From positions 512,876 through 576,875 of the forward strand of contig OX638380.1 of NCBI GenBank assembly GCA_951813855.1: DNA of 64,000 nt. Direction: 5' to 3'. Position 1 is the first letter of the stretch, and each line of letters starts with the position of its first letter. Origin of the DNA: an uncultured Verrucomicrobiae bacterium (GTDB lineage: Bacteria; Verrucomicrobiota; Verrucomicrobiia; Limisphaerales; AAA164-E04). A model generated the notes under the pieces. That model was not told where the DNA came from. It saw only the letters and a list, made by a program, of their open reading frames with translations, and searched no databases. Position numbers and translations under genes: made by a program. Below, piece after piece: positions 18,880 through 27,994 of the stretch.

Positions 18880-19032
18880 AACTCGACCGATCACGTTTTC
18901 AGGAAGGTCAATGCCCGCGAAAAAAACAAAAAAAGCGGAGTTTGGCAAACCTTTTCCGCATTCCCCTGGAGCGGGACCACTCCGAGGAATAATCCTTAAC
19001 TTGTTTCGGCTCATTGACTACCGTCGACTCCG

Positions 19033-20295
19033 ATGTTCGTTTCCCTAGCCTACGGAAACTCCGGATTGAAAACCGAATTCCCCGATTCGCGGACTACGGT
19101 TATCGAACCCACCCATGCCGCCGGACTCGCCGCCGAACGAACCGCGGTCGAGGAGGCCTTGACCCGCCCCATCGGCTCGCTGCCGCTCAGGAAGCGCATC
19201 CGGCCCAGCGACCGCATCTGCATCCTCTTCACCGACCTCACCCGGGCCACTCCCAACGAACGCCTCATCCCTTGGCTGCTGGAACACTTGAAAGGTCATC
19301 CCGCCGACAACCTGGTCTTGCTCAATCAACTCGGAACTCACCGGCCGAACACTCCGGAAGAACTGGAACGCATGCTGACTCCCGAGGTGGTCCGCAACTA
19401 CCGCGTCGTCAATCACGACTGCCAAGACGCGGACGCCTTGCTGCCCTTGGGCACGACTCGGGGGGGCGCGCCGGCGCTGATTCACCGGCTGGCCGTCGAA
19501 GCCGACCTGCGCATCGTTACCGGATTCATCGAACCGCATTTTTTCGCGGGTTTCAGCGGCGGGCCCAAAGGCATCATGCCCGGAGTCGCCGGCCTGGAAA
19601 CCATCATGAACAACCACGGCGCCCGGAACATCGGCGATCCCCAGGCGACCTTCGGCGTGACCGAAGGCAATCCGTTGTGGGAAGATCTCAAGGAGATCGC
19701 CCTCCGCACCGGGCCGAGTTTTCTGCTCAACGTCACGCTCAATCTGGACCGCGAAATCACGGGCGTTTTCGCCGGCGACCTCATCGAGGCCCATCGAACG
19801 GGATGCCGGTTCGTCAAGTCCTCGGCCATGCAACGCGTCGACCGGCTCTTCGATATCGTCGTCACGACCAACAGCGGCTATCCGTTGGATTTGAACCTTT
19901 ACCAAGGCGTCAAAGGAATGAGCGCAGGAGCCCGCATCGTGAAGGAAGGCGGCTTGCTGATTCTCGCTTGCGAATGCCGCGAAGGAATCCCCGGCGGCAG
20001 CCCGTTGGAAGATTTGTTGCGTTCGGCGGGTTCCCCCGAGGAACTTCTCGCCCTGCTCGCCACCCCGGGCTTCGTCAAGCCGGAGCAATGGCAAGCGCAA
20101 ATCCAGGCCTTGGTCCAACGCCGGGCCGAAGTGATGATTTACAGCCGCCTCGAAGCGGAAAACGTCCGGCGCGTACACCTCGAACCGTGCTCGAACATCA
20201 CCGAAACCGTAATTCGGCGACTGCAGGAACTAGGGCCCGGCGCCCGCGTCGCCGTGCTGCCCCAAGGCCCCCTCACCATTCCCTATTTGGACTAG
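19033..20295 (+). CDS. LarA-family protein (nickel-pincer-dependent lactate racemase-like)
   Basis: The 420-residue protein has the DUF2088/LarA N-terminal domain with ILFTDLTRATPNERLIPWLL, then LNQLGTHRPNTPEEL, VVNHDCQDAD, VTGFIEPHFFAGFSGGPKGI and SGYPLDLNLYQGVKGMSAG. These correspond to the family's substrate and cofactor sites. LarA enzymes racemise or epimerise 2-hydroxyacids with a nickel-pincer cofactor. The cofactor genes larB, larC and larE are not in the window, so the substrate and even nickel dependence remain open. The gene stands alone between a divergent LRR gene and a small hypothetical gene. Confidence 0.75.
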   Translation: MFVSLAYGNSGLKTEFPDSRTTVIEPTHAAGLAAERTAVEEALTRPIGSLPLRKRIRPSDRICILFTDLTRATPNERLIPWLLEHLKGHPADNLVLLNQLGTHRPNTPEELERMLTPEVVRNYRVVNHDCQDADALLPLGTTRGGAPALIHRLAVEADLRIVTGFIEPHFFAGFSGGPKGIMPGVAGLETIMNNHGARNIGDPQATFGVTEGNPLWEDLKEIALRTGPSFLLNVTLNLDREITGVFAGDLIEAHRTGCRFVKSSAMQRVDRLFDIVVTTNSGYPLDLNLYQGVKGMSAGARIVKEGGLLILACECREGIPGGSPLEDLLRSAGSPEELLALLATPGFVKPEQWQAQIQALVQRRAEVMIYSRLEAENVRRVHLEPCSNITETVIRRLQELGPGARVAVLPQGPLTIPYLD

Positions 20296-20392
20296 AACGC
20301 CTCGACCAACGGCGCCCCGACCGGCACCTTCGGCTGCGAAAACGATTATAATCCGGTCCGGCGCAACCGCCCCTGCTGCACCCCTCCCCGCG

Positions 20393-20998
20393 ATGGACGA
20401 TCCGAATCCCCCCGAACATCCCAGTGACGATCCCGCCCCGGCAACGTCCTCGCCGCCCAAGGCCCTCCTCATCCCCGAACTCTTCTGGTCTTCCGAACAG
20501 GACAAACCGTTCGAAATCTGCACGGTCTGTGAACAAGACCTGATGAATCTCGGCCACTTGTACTGGATCGAAAAAACGTTCGAGGGTCCGGAGGCGGTAT
20601 TCGAATGCGCGCTCTGCATCAAATGCCATCAAAAATTGCAGGAGGATTTTTCCACCGAATCGCGCGACCGGCTCGGAGAATACTTGGACGAACGGGTAGA
20701 TCCGAGGTTCCGGGATGAAGAACTCCGCTCGATTTCCGGGCGGCATATCGCCCCGTGGATTTCTCATTGCATAGCTACCGGCGAGCCGGCTTCTCAACTA
20801 CGGGATTATCAACTCCTGGGTTGTTGCGCCGGGCCTCATCTCATGCTTTCCTTTTTTCCCTGCCTGATCAGCGGTCAAGCCGTGCAGGCGATGCAACAAC
20901 TGATTTCCGAGCAAACCCGAAACACAATGAACAATTTCATCGAACGGTATTTCGGCGTTCCTGGGTCGGCCAATTCCCCGTTCCTCGCCCTTTGCTGA
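20393..20998 (+). CDS. Conserved-looking hypothetical protein with Cys clusters
   Basis: The 201-residue protein has a proline-rich N-terminus, then CTVC (43-46) and CALCIKC (72-78), which could bind zinc or another metal. A mixed helical C-terminal half includes LLGCCAGPHLM and hydrophobic LSFFPCLISGQAVQAMQQL. Codon use fits the neighbours, and the frame lies tightly between the LarA-like and hemC genes. No family is recognised. Confidence 0.6.
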   Translation: MDDPNPPEHPSDDPAPATSSPPKALLIPELFWSSEQDKPFEICTVCEQDLMNLGHLYWIEKTFEGPEAVFECALCIKCHQKLQEDFSTESRDRLGEYLDERVDPRFRDEELRSISGRHIAPWISHCIATGEPASQLRDYQLLGCCAGPHLMLSFFPCLISGQAVQAMQQLISEQTRNTMNNFIERYFGVPGSANSPFLALC

Positions 20999-21040
20999 GC
21001 GGGTCGGAACCGCTCCCTCGCGTCGTCGCGTCTGCCCGCT

Positions 21041-22036
21041 ATGGTTAAGCCTCTCATCATCGCCACCCGAGGTTCGATGCTCGCCCTCGTCCAAGCCAAT
21101 TACGTCAAGGAAAGTCTCAGCGAGTTAGTTCCGGAACGGCCCGTTCAGATCCAGATTTTCCAAACTACCGGCGACCGGCTGCAATCAGCGGCCCCTCAGA
21201 GTTCTTCCGATCCACTGCCCAAAGGCTTGTTCACGAAAGAGCTCGAAAAAGCTCTGCTGAACGGCCGGGCCGATCTGGCCGTTCACAGTCTCAAAGATCT
21301 CCCGACCGAGTTACCCGAGGGGCTTTGCCTCGCCGCCGTCTCGCCCCGCGAAGACCCCCGAGACGTCTTGTTATCCCGCCGGCCGATTCCCGACCCCGAC
21401 CGGCCCCTGGCTTCGTTGCCGACCGGCGGAACGATCGGTACCGGCAGCATGCGACGCGACGCGTTCGTCAAGTCCGTGCCATGCCTGCGCACCCAACCTA
21501 TCCGGGGCAACGTACCGACCCGGATCCGGCGACTGGCCGAGACCCCTGCTTTGGACGGCATCATTTTGGCCGCCGCCGGCCTGATCCGGCTGGGCTATTC
21601 CGTTCGCCCGCTCGATACCATGACAGGTCCGGACGTGCCTCCCGGCATCTACGCCGCTCCGATCCCGGCGGTCGACATGATCCCCAGCCCCGGTCAAGGA
21701 GCCTTGGGACTGGAAGCTCGTTCGGAGGACGCCGAACTTCGGAATCGGCTGGAACGTTTCAACCATCTGCCGACCCGCCTTTGCGTCGATGCCGAACGAG
21801 CCTTCCTGCAAGCCGTCGGCGGCGGTTGCCAGAGCCCCGCCGCCGCTCATGCGCAGCTTCGCGGCCGTCGCCTCCGGCTCTTGGCCGCCAAACCCGACAA
21901 CGACCGCTTGACGATCGTCGAAGGCTCGGCCGAGCCGACGGAAGGTACGCGCCTGGCCGAACAACTCGCTGGCCAATTGCTCTGGCAGGGACCGGCCCTC
22001 GAACCGGCGAAACCGGACGGCGAAAATTTTCCGTGA
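21041..22036 (+). CDS. hemC: Hydroxymethylbilane synthase (porphobilinogen deaminase)
   Basis: The 331-residue enzyme begins IIATRGSMLALVQANYVK and carries FTKELEKALLNGRADLAVHSLKDLP (catalytic Asp region), GTIGTGSMRRDAFVKSVPCL, IRGNVPTRIRRL and the cofactor loop AFLQAVGGGCQSP. In that loop the Cys holds the dipyrromethane primer. It joins four porphobilinogen units into the linear tetrapyrrole of haem synthesis. The length is normal. No other hem gene is adjacent. Confidence 0.92.
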   Translation: MVKPLIIATRGSMLALVQANYVKESLSELVPERPVQIQIFQTTGDRLQSAAPQSSSDPLPKGLFTKELEKALLNGRADLAVHSLKDLPTELPEGLCLAAVSPREDPRDVLLSRRPIPDPDRPLASLPTGGTIGTGSMRRDAFVKSVPCLRTQPIRGNVPTRIRRLAETPALDGIILAAAGLIRLGYSVRPLDTMTGPDVPPGIYAAPIPAVDMIPSPGQGALGLEARSEDAELRNRLERFNHLPTRLCVDAERAFLQAVGGGCQSPAAAHAQLRGRRLRLLAAKPDNDRLTIVEGSAEPTEGTRLAEQLAGQLLWQGPALEPAKPDGENFP

Positions 22037-22105
22037 TCCGCGAATTCCAAATCTTGACCGACCACGGCGATATTTGCTAACGTCCCTCTCCAGAAGCCCA
22101 ATCCT

Positions 22106-23398
22106 ATGAAGCCGATTGCTTACATCTGGAAAGTCCTGTTAGGCCTTTCTTTGCTCAGTACCGCTTTGATCGCCGACGAAGCCTCGGCTACCGCCAAGAT
22201 CGAAGAGTATGGCGGTCAGGTCCTGAAGATCGCGCAGAACAACGACGGTCTCCGCGTTTTGATTCCACCCAAAACTTTCGAGGGCCGCGTGCTGACCGAC
22301 GACGATCTGGCCGTGCTCCAGGAACTCGGTCCGGTCTTGGAACTGGACATCAAGAGCACCGGCATCACCGACGCCGGCTTGAAGCATCTTTCGCCCCTCA
22401 CCCAGTTGAAACGGCTGCATCTGGAAAAAACCAAAATTACCGACGCCGGCTTGGCCAGCATCAACGGCTTGACCGAACTGGAATATCTTAACCTTTACGG
22501 CACCGGCGTCACCGACGCGGGATTGGCGCACCTCAAGAAACTCGGCAAGTTGCGGAACCTCTACCTGTGGCAGACCAAAGTGAAATTCGAAACGGCACAA
22601 GCCTTCCACAAGGCCGCGACCGACGCGGGCAACGAACACCTGGAAATCAATCTCGGCTGGGAACAGGAGATTCTCAGCACGGCGCGGCTCGCCTCCCTGC
22701 GCGCCCAACGCGAACAAGGCGAAAGCGGGCAACCGGCGGACGAATCGGCGGCCGACCCCGACAATCCGGATTTCGCCACCCAGATTCTGCCGATCTTCCG
22801 GGAAAACTGCATCAGTTGCCACGGCGAAGAGAAGCAAAAGGCCGGCCTGAGGCTGGACACTTTCGAACTGGCGCTGAAAGGCAACGACGACGGCGCCGTG
22901 ATTGTGGCCGAAGATCTGATCGACAGCAGGTTGTTCCAACGCATTACCCTCCCGGCCGACGACGAAGACCTCATGCCTCCCAAAGGCGGACCGCTTTCCG
23001 AGGAACACATTGGCCTGATCAAGAACTGGATCGCCAATGGCGCTCCCAAGGAGGTCAAGAAGGAGCCCGCGCCGGAGGTCGCCGAAGCGCCCCAGGACGA
23101 ACCGGAAGCGAGCAGCGTCTATGTCGAATACGTCGCTCCGATTTTCAAGGCGAATTGCGTCAGTTGCCACGGCGAGGAAAAACAAAAGGCCGGCTTGAGG
23201 CTGGACTCGCTCGCCGCCATCCTCAAGGGAGCCAAGGACGGCAAAGTCGTCGCCGCCGGCAAGCCCGGCGAAAGTCCGCTCTACGAGCGAATCACGCTCC
23301 CCGCCGGAGACGACGATATCATGCCGCCCAAGGGAGACCCTTTGGCCAAAGCGCAAACGGATTTGATCAAGCTCTGGATCGTCAGCGGGGCGAATTAA
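22106..23398 (+). CDS. LRR protein fused to two PVC-type cytochrome c domains
   Basis: The 430-residue exported protein has a signal peptide (IWKVLLGLSLLSTALIADE). It carries four short LRR units of the ITDAGLKHLSPLTQLKRLHL type at about 75-165. Two near-repeat domains of roughly 90 residues follow, each with CxxCH (NCISCHGEEKQKAGLRLD near 233 and NCVSCHGEEKQKAGLRLD near 348) and LPADDEDLMPPKGGPL or its equivalent. These are planctomycete/verrucomicrobial cytochrome C domains. The repeated module probably arose by internal duplication. A periplasmic electron-transfer or binding role is inferred. Confidence 0.8.
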   Translation: MKPIAYIWKVLLGLSLLSTALIADEASATAKIEEYGGQVLKIAQNNDGLRVLIPPKTFEGRVLTDDDLAVLQELGPVLELDIKSTGITDAGLKHLSPLTQLKRLHLEKTKITDAGLASINGLTELEYLNLYGTGVTDAGLAHLKKLGKLRNLYLWQTKVKFETAQAFHKAATDAGNEHLEINLGWEQEILSTARLASLRAQREQGESGQPADESAADPDNPDFATQILPIFRENCISCHGEEKQKAGLRLDTFELALKGNDDGAVIVAEDLIDSRLFQRITLPADDEDLMPPKGGPLSEEHIGLIKNWIANGAPKEVKKEPAPEVAEAPQDEPEASSVYVEYVAPIFKANCVSCHGEEKQKAGLRLDSLAAILKGAKDGKVVAAGKPGESPLYERITLPAGDDDIMPPKGDPLAKAQTDLIKLWIVSGAN

Positions 23399-23465
23399 AT
23401 CTTCGCGAAATCGCAACTAACGATTGACTTGCCGAAGCGGACGATTACAGTCCCCCGCCTTTGGG

Positions 23466-23900
23466 ATGAAAACGTACCTACCGAAAAACGACCTGCAGAA
23501 GCGCGCCTGGCGCGTCATCGACGCCGACGGGCTCGTGCTGGGACGCTTGGCAACCAAGGTGGCCGCCGTGCTGCGCGGCAAGGACAAGCCGGAATTCACC
23601 CCTCATCTCGACACCGGTGATTTCGTCGTCGTGATCAACGCGGAGAAAGTGCGATTGACCGGCAACAAAGAGACCCAGAAAACCTACATGTCCTATTCCG
23701 GTTGGCGGGGGGGACACCATTATCGCTCGCTCAAGGAATTGCGGGAATCGCATCCGGACCGGGTCGTCACCCATGCCGTGAAGGGAATGATTCCCCACAA
23801 TCGCTTAGGCCGGCAACAAATGACCAAGCTCAAGGTCTACGCCGGCCCCAACCATCCTCACAAGGCCCAGCAACCGGAACCGTTGACCTTGGACAGCTGA
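23466..23900 (+). CDS. rplM: 50S ribosomal protein L13
   Basis: The 144-residue protein starts [20 protein letters not shown] and contains [33 protein letters not shown] and [13 protein letters not shown]...[11 protein letters not shown], diagnostic of L13. The frame opens at 23,424, but the ATG at 23,466 fits the family. rpsI follows after 32 bp, the usual L13-S9 pair. Confidence 0.96.
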   Translation: MKTYLPKNDLQKRAWRVIDADGLVLGRLATKVAAVLRGKDKPEFTPHLDTGDFVVVINAEKVRLTGNKETQKTYMSYSGWRGGHHYRSLKELRESHPDRVVTHAVKGMIPHNRLGRQQMTKLKVYAGPNHPHKAQQPEPLTLDS

Positions 23901-23932
23901 ACTTTCCGACTCGAACCGAAGACATTCCATTC

Positions 23933-24328
23933 ATGGCATCCAACGCCGATTACACCGCCACCGGCCGCAGAAAGACCTCGGTCGCGCAAGTTCGCATCGC
24001 CCCGGGATCCGGCAAGATTTCCGTCAACGGCCGAGCCTTCGAACACTACTTTCCCTTGGAATCTCACCGGAAATCGGTGAAGCGGCCGCTGACGCTGGCC
24101 GAAGTTGTCGAATCCTACGACGTTCGGGTTAATGTCCGAGGCGGCGGACCGACCGGGCAAGCCGAAGCGACCCGGCACGGCATCTCCCGCGCCCTGCTCA
24201 AGATCGACCCCGAATTCCGTCCTCTGCTCAAGAGCGACGGATTGCTGACCCGCGATCCGCGAATGAAGGAACGGAAGAAGTACGGTCAGCCCGGCGCCCG
24301 GCGGCGCTTCCAATACAGCAAGCGCTAG
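23933..24328 (+). CDS. rpsI: 30S ribosomal protein S9
   Basis: The 131-residue protein has [42 protein letters not shown] and the conserved C-terminal [24 protein letters not shown]. The terminal Lys-Arg reaches the P-site tRNA in the ribosome. The ATG at 23,933 follows rplM. The sequence upstream is open but belongs to a shadow frame. Confidence 0.96.
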   Translation: MASNADYTATGRRKTSVAQVRIAPGSGKISVNGRAFEHYFPLESHRKSVKRPLTLAEVVESYDVRVNVRGGGPTGQAEATRHGISRALLKIDPEFRPLLKSDGLLTRDPRMKERKKYGQPGARRRFQYSKR

Positions 24329-24365
24329 GTCCCCTGCCCTGCGGCTTCGGCCGACGGCGAAAAAC

Positions 24366-25136
24366 TTATTTTCCGGCGCTCCAACCGCCGTCGATCACGA
24401 AATCGGTGCCGGTTACGAAAGCCGATTCGTCCGAGGCCAGATACCGGGCGGCGCAGGCGATTTCCTCCGGCCGGGCCATCCGCCCCAAGGCTTGGGTCGC
24501 TTCCATTTCCCGGCGGGCCGTTACGGGATCGGCATACTCCTTCAGGCGAGCCGCGACGAACGGCGTTTCGACCCGGCCCGGGCAGATGCAGTTGCAGCGG
24601 ATCCCCTGGCGGGCGTGGTCCAACGCGATACTCTTGGTCAGCCCCACCACCGCGAATTTGCTGACGCAATAAGCCAACCGGTCCCGCACCGCCACGACGC
24701 CGCCGATCGAAGCCAAATTGATAATATTGCCCCGGCCCCGTTCGATCATGCCGGGCAGAAAAGCTTTGCAGAGGTTGAAGGCGCCTCGAACGTTCACCCG
24801 GTATAACCGGTCCAGATCGTCACCTTCGGTTTCCAACAACGTACCGACGCAACCGATGCCCGCGTTGTTGACCAATACGTCCAAAGGTCCCTGGTCCTGA
24901 ACGGCAGCAGCGACGCGGCGGCACTTCGGCTCGTCGCCGATATCCAGTCGGCGGAATTGGACCAGCCCTCCGTCCCGCTCGATCGCTCCGGCCACCCGGT
25001 TCCCGTTCTCTTCGTCGATATCGACCAGGATTAGCCGGGCGCCCGCTTCCGAAAAATTTCGCGCGATGGCCTCGCCGATGCCCGCGGCCGCACCGGTAAT
25101 TAAGATCCGCTTGCCTTCCAGACCAAACCGGCTCAC
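24366..25136 (-). CDS. Short-chain dehydrogenase/reductase (SDR, FabG-like)
   Basis: The ~256-residue protein has the NAD(P)-binding TGAAAGIGEAIA, the NNAG motif (LVNNAGIGCVG), Ser of NLASIGGV, the YCVSK catalytic Tyr-Lys pair and a C-terminal FVTGTDFVIDGGW. The Asp at the end of beta-2 (LILVDIDEENG) favours NAD over NADP. The GTG at 25,136 overlaps the stop of the upstream dehydrogenase gene as GTGA, which sets the start and suggests translational coupling. It is probably a sugar or polyol dehydrogenase, with substrate unknown. Confidence 0.85.
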   Translation of the reverse strand: MSRFGLEGKRILITGAAAGIGEAIARNFSEAGARLILVDIDEENGNRVAGAIERDGGLVQFRRLDIGDEPKCRRVAAAVQDQGPLDVLVNNAGIGCVGTLLETEGDDLDRLYRVNVRGAFNLCKAFLPGMIERGRGNIINLASIGGVVAVRDRLAYCVSKFAVVGLTKSIALDHARQGIRCNCICPGRVETPFVAARLKEYADPVTARREMEATQALGRMARPEEIACAARYLASDESAFVTGTDFVIDGGWSAGK

Positions 25137-27742
25137 TGGTCCAGTTCGTTCAATTCCTCGACGGTCCACAGATCGAACCGATCGGGATACTCATCGCGAA
25201 TGGCCTTGACGGTTGCGGGATCCACCGGCGAAGCCCGATGTCCCCACTCCCGGCGCACATAGGTGATGACCCCGGAAATCTGGTCGTCGTTCAACACGGC
25301 CAACCCCGGCATGGAGAGATTCCATTCCTGGCCCTTCACTTCGATCGGACCGTCCAGGCCGTGCAACACGATGCGCACGATTTTCTCCTGCGAGCCGAGC
25401 ACCCAATCGGAATCCAACAACGGCGGCGCCAGTCCCTCCTGTCCCAGGCCGTCGGGCTGATGGCACGTGCCGCAAACGGATTGGTAGAGAACGGCGCCTT
25501 CCTCGAAGCGGGCCACTTGTTCCGGAGTCAGCCGGTCCGAATCCGCCTCGGGCTCCGAGACGATTTCCTTGCCGGGCCAATGAAACGCCTCCGTCAGTTG
25601 ATCGGCCAGAGCGGCAACCGACCGAAAAGGATAATTGGCCAGCCGTTCCAGGTACTCGGGTTTTTTAGCGACCGCAATCGGTTCGCCGACCAATTGCCGC
25701 CGTCCCTTGACGGTTTTGAACGCGGCGCCGTGCATCCCCCGAAGCAACGCGTCTTTCTGCGGCCGGGATCGCTCCGCCGCCGCCGCCAGATGCAACAGGC
25801 CGTGAATCCGGGAAACGTCTCCCCCCCGAAAAACGGCTGCCGACAACCGTTCCCAAATTGCGGACGTCGAAGAAATATTCGTTTCCCAGATGCCGTCGGC
25901 GTCCAACAACGAAGCCAGAAATTCCAGTTCCCGCCGCGACAAGCCGCTCAGCACCGAATCCGCGATATAGGGATGATGAAGATTGCGTTCCAGGATCAGC
26001 TTGAGCGGCGCCAACACGGCCTCTCCTTCCAGCTCTCCCAGACTCAACGCTGCTTGCCACTGAACTTCCGGAATATCGTCGAGAGCCGGGCGCCACAACG
26101 TCACCATTTCCGCGGTCCCCAACCGGTCGACGAGCGATTCGGACGTTCTGATCGCCGCGATCCTGACCTTGGGGTCGGGACTGGCCATGGCCCTCCGAAC
26201 GGTCAACCGATCCATCGCCCGCAAACCGTGGAGAGTCCACAAGGCGTGAATCCGGGCCAAGGAATTCTGCGAACGCCGAGCCAATTGCCGCAGCGACTTG
26301 ACCGCCGAACGATCCTGCCGCTCGACCAATAACCGCTGGGCCGTATCCCGCCGCCAGCCGTCCTTCGATCGCAGTTGCCGAACCAACTCCTCCGCCGCCA
26401 TCCGGCTCAGAGGCGCCTGAGGTTCCGAAGTACGGCCCTGATAAACCACCCGGTAAATGCGTCCCAAACCGGTCGGCTCCGCCAATCCGCGTTCCTCGAC
26501 TTGCTTGCGCAAGAAAGTCGTCAAATAAATCCGATGCTGAATCAGTCCCCGATACAGATCGACGACGTATAAGGCTCCGTCGGGCCCGTTAACCAAGTTC
26601 ACCGGCCGGAACCGCTCGTCGGTCGAGGTCAAGAATTCGCCGTTCTCGTAAGCGTTGACGGCCGTCAGGACGCCGTTGGATTCCGTGACTCGATTGCGGC
26701 GAATCAAATTGCCGGTAGGCTCGCAGACGAATCCGTCCCCCTCGTATTCGTTCGGAAAGTTGCTGCCCCGATAGATCAAGGTGCCGCAAGCGCCGGTGAA
26801 CCGGGCCAGCGTACCGTCGGAGCGCAAGGTGTTCGAACGATACCCGCGATTGACACCAAGGGTAATCCTGCCCGGCCAAACGCTTTGGTCGGGATTGATC
26901 CGCACGTTGGTTCCCCTCAAGCCCGGACTGTTCGCGTTGCGTTCCAGATAAGCGTCCGAAATCAGGTCGCCGCGAAAGTGATCGCTGTTGGTGTTGTAAA
27001 AGAGCCGTCCGTAATTATCTTGGGAAATTCCCCACTGCCCCCGGGAAATGGTCGGATCTTGAAGCCATTCTCCAGCGACGTAACGGTACCGCATCCGGTG
27101 ATTGGCGCTGTACAGCCAATTATCCATGCCCCAGAGCAATCCGTTCGAAGCGTGTTCGGGATTCGACTGGCGGCCCAAGCGAGGGTCGTTTTGAGTGGCA
27201 TACTCGGTTTCCAGCAATTGGCGTTCGTCGCAGCGCAAATCGCCGTCGAGATCGCGGCACAACCAGAGATTCGGAGGTTCGGCCACCAGAATGCCGTCTT
27301 GCAACACGGCCAGAGCCCGAGGCATCACTAGCCGGTCCAAAAACACGGTTTGGCGATCCATGCGGCCGTCGGCGTCAAGGTCTTCGAGTACGACGATGCG
27401 GCCGATCGGAGCGGTCTCGCCGATACCGTCAGGATTGGGCATATACCCTCTCATCTCCACGACCCAAAGACGGCCGTCGGCATCGAATTCGATCTCTACC
27501 GGATCGCCTACCAGAGGTTCGCTGGCCACCAATTCGACTCGGAATCCCTCGGGAACGGTGAAGGTGGATAACGCTTGTTCGGGAGGGACCACCGGGGCCG
27601 GCGGCACCGGAAACTGCCGCCAGATTTCCTCCTGCGACATCCCTTTAGGATCCTTTCGATCCCCTTCCTGAGACCAAGCGTTTTCCCACGCCGAGCCTAC
27701 CAATATCATCCAACACGCTACGATTGAAACTCGAATAGACAC
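25133..27742 (-). CDS. PVC membrane-bound dehydrogenase-type protein with HEAT repeats and cytochrome c
   Basis: The ~869-residue secreted protein contains an N-terminal beta-propeller sugar-dehydrogenase-like domain (FRVELVASEPLVGDPVEIEF, FDADGRLWVVEMRGYMPNPD, DGRMDRQTVF, NGPDGALYVVDLYRG). HEAT-like helical repeats follow (AMASPDPKVRIAAIRTSESL), then a C-terminal haem domain with CGTCHQPDG. This architecture corresponds to the large putative membrane-bound dehydrogenase and haem-binding families restricted mainly to Planctomycetes and Verrucomicrobia. The open frame starts at 27,865, but a GTG at 27,742 directly precedes the signal peptide (SIRVSIVACWMILVG, cleavage after WS). It is coupled to the downstream SDR gene. 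Confidence 0.8.
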   Translation of the reverse strand: MSIRVSIVACWMILVGSAWENAWSQEGDRKDPKGMSQEEIWRQFPVPPAPVVPPEQALSTFTVPEGFRVELVASEPLVGDPVEIEFDADGRLWVVEMRGYMPNPDGIGETAPIGRIVVLEDLDADGRMDRQTVFLDRLVMPRALAVLQDGILVAEPPNLWLCRDLDGDLRCDERQLLETEYATQNDPRLGRQSNPEHASNGLLWGMDNWLYSANHRMRYRYVAGEWLQDPTISRGQWGISQDNYGRLFYNTNSDHFRGDLISDAYLERNANSPGLRGTNVRINPDQSVWPGRITLGVNRGYRSNTLRSDGTLARFTGACGTLIYRGSNFPNEYEGDGFVCEPTGNLIRRNRVTESNGVLTAVNAYENGEFLTSTDERFRPVNLVNGPDGALYVVDLYRGLIQHRIYLTTFLRKQVEERGLAEPTGLGRIYRVVYQGRTSEPQAPLSRMAAEELVRQLRSKDGWRRDTAQRLLVERQDRSAVKSLRQLARRSQNSLARIHALWTLHGLRAMDRLTVRRAMASPDPKVRIAAIRTSESLVDRLGTAEMVTLWRPALDDIPEVQWQAALSLGELEGEAVLAPLKLILERNLHHPYIADSVLSGLSRRELEFLASLLDADGIWETNISSTSAIWERLSAAVFRGGDVSRIHGLLHLAAAAERSRPQKDALLRGMHGAAFKTVKGRRQLVGEPIAVAKKPEYLERLANYPFRSVAALADQLTEAFHWPGKEIVSEPEADSDRLTPEQVARFEEGAVLYQSVCGTCHQPDGLGQEGLAPPLLDSDWVLGSQEKIVRIVLHGLDGPIEVKGQEWNLSMPGLAVLNDDQISGVITYVRREWGHRASPVDPATVKAIRDEYPDRFDLWTVEELNELDQ

Positions 27743-27994
27743 GGATTTTGGAAACGGTGAAGATTTACCAAGGCCAACTACGTTGCCAGTCTGAAAAAAA
27801 CCTCCGAAAAGGTCAACACTCCGCCAGTTGGAAACTGACGGCGTTTTCTTTCGGGGGATGGCCAAGTGGACGCTGGCCGGGCTAAACTGGAAATCAGAAA
27901 AACGAGCATTGAATCCCGGCTTGAGATAGTCCCGAGCCCCTGCGGGGAGGCGGGGAGGAACTGGGCGGTAGGTATACTCCTATCAAGCCCCAAA

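Noticed and set aside
19014..20351. 445-codon plus-strand frame overlapping the LarA-like gene
   Set aside because: Arg/His/Pro-rich shadow of the frame at 19,033-20,295, which has clear LarA motifs.
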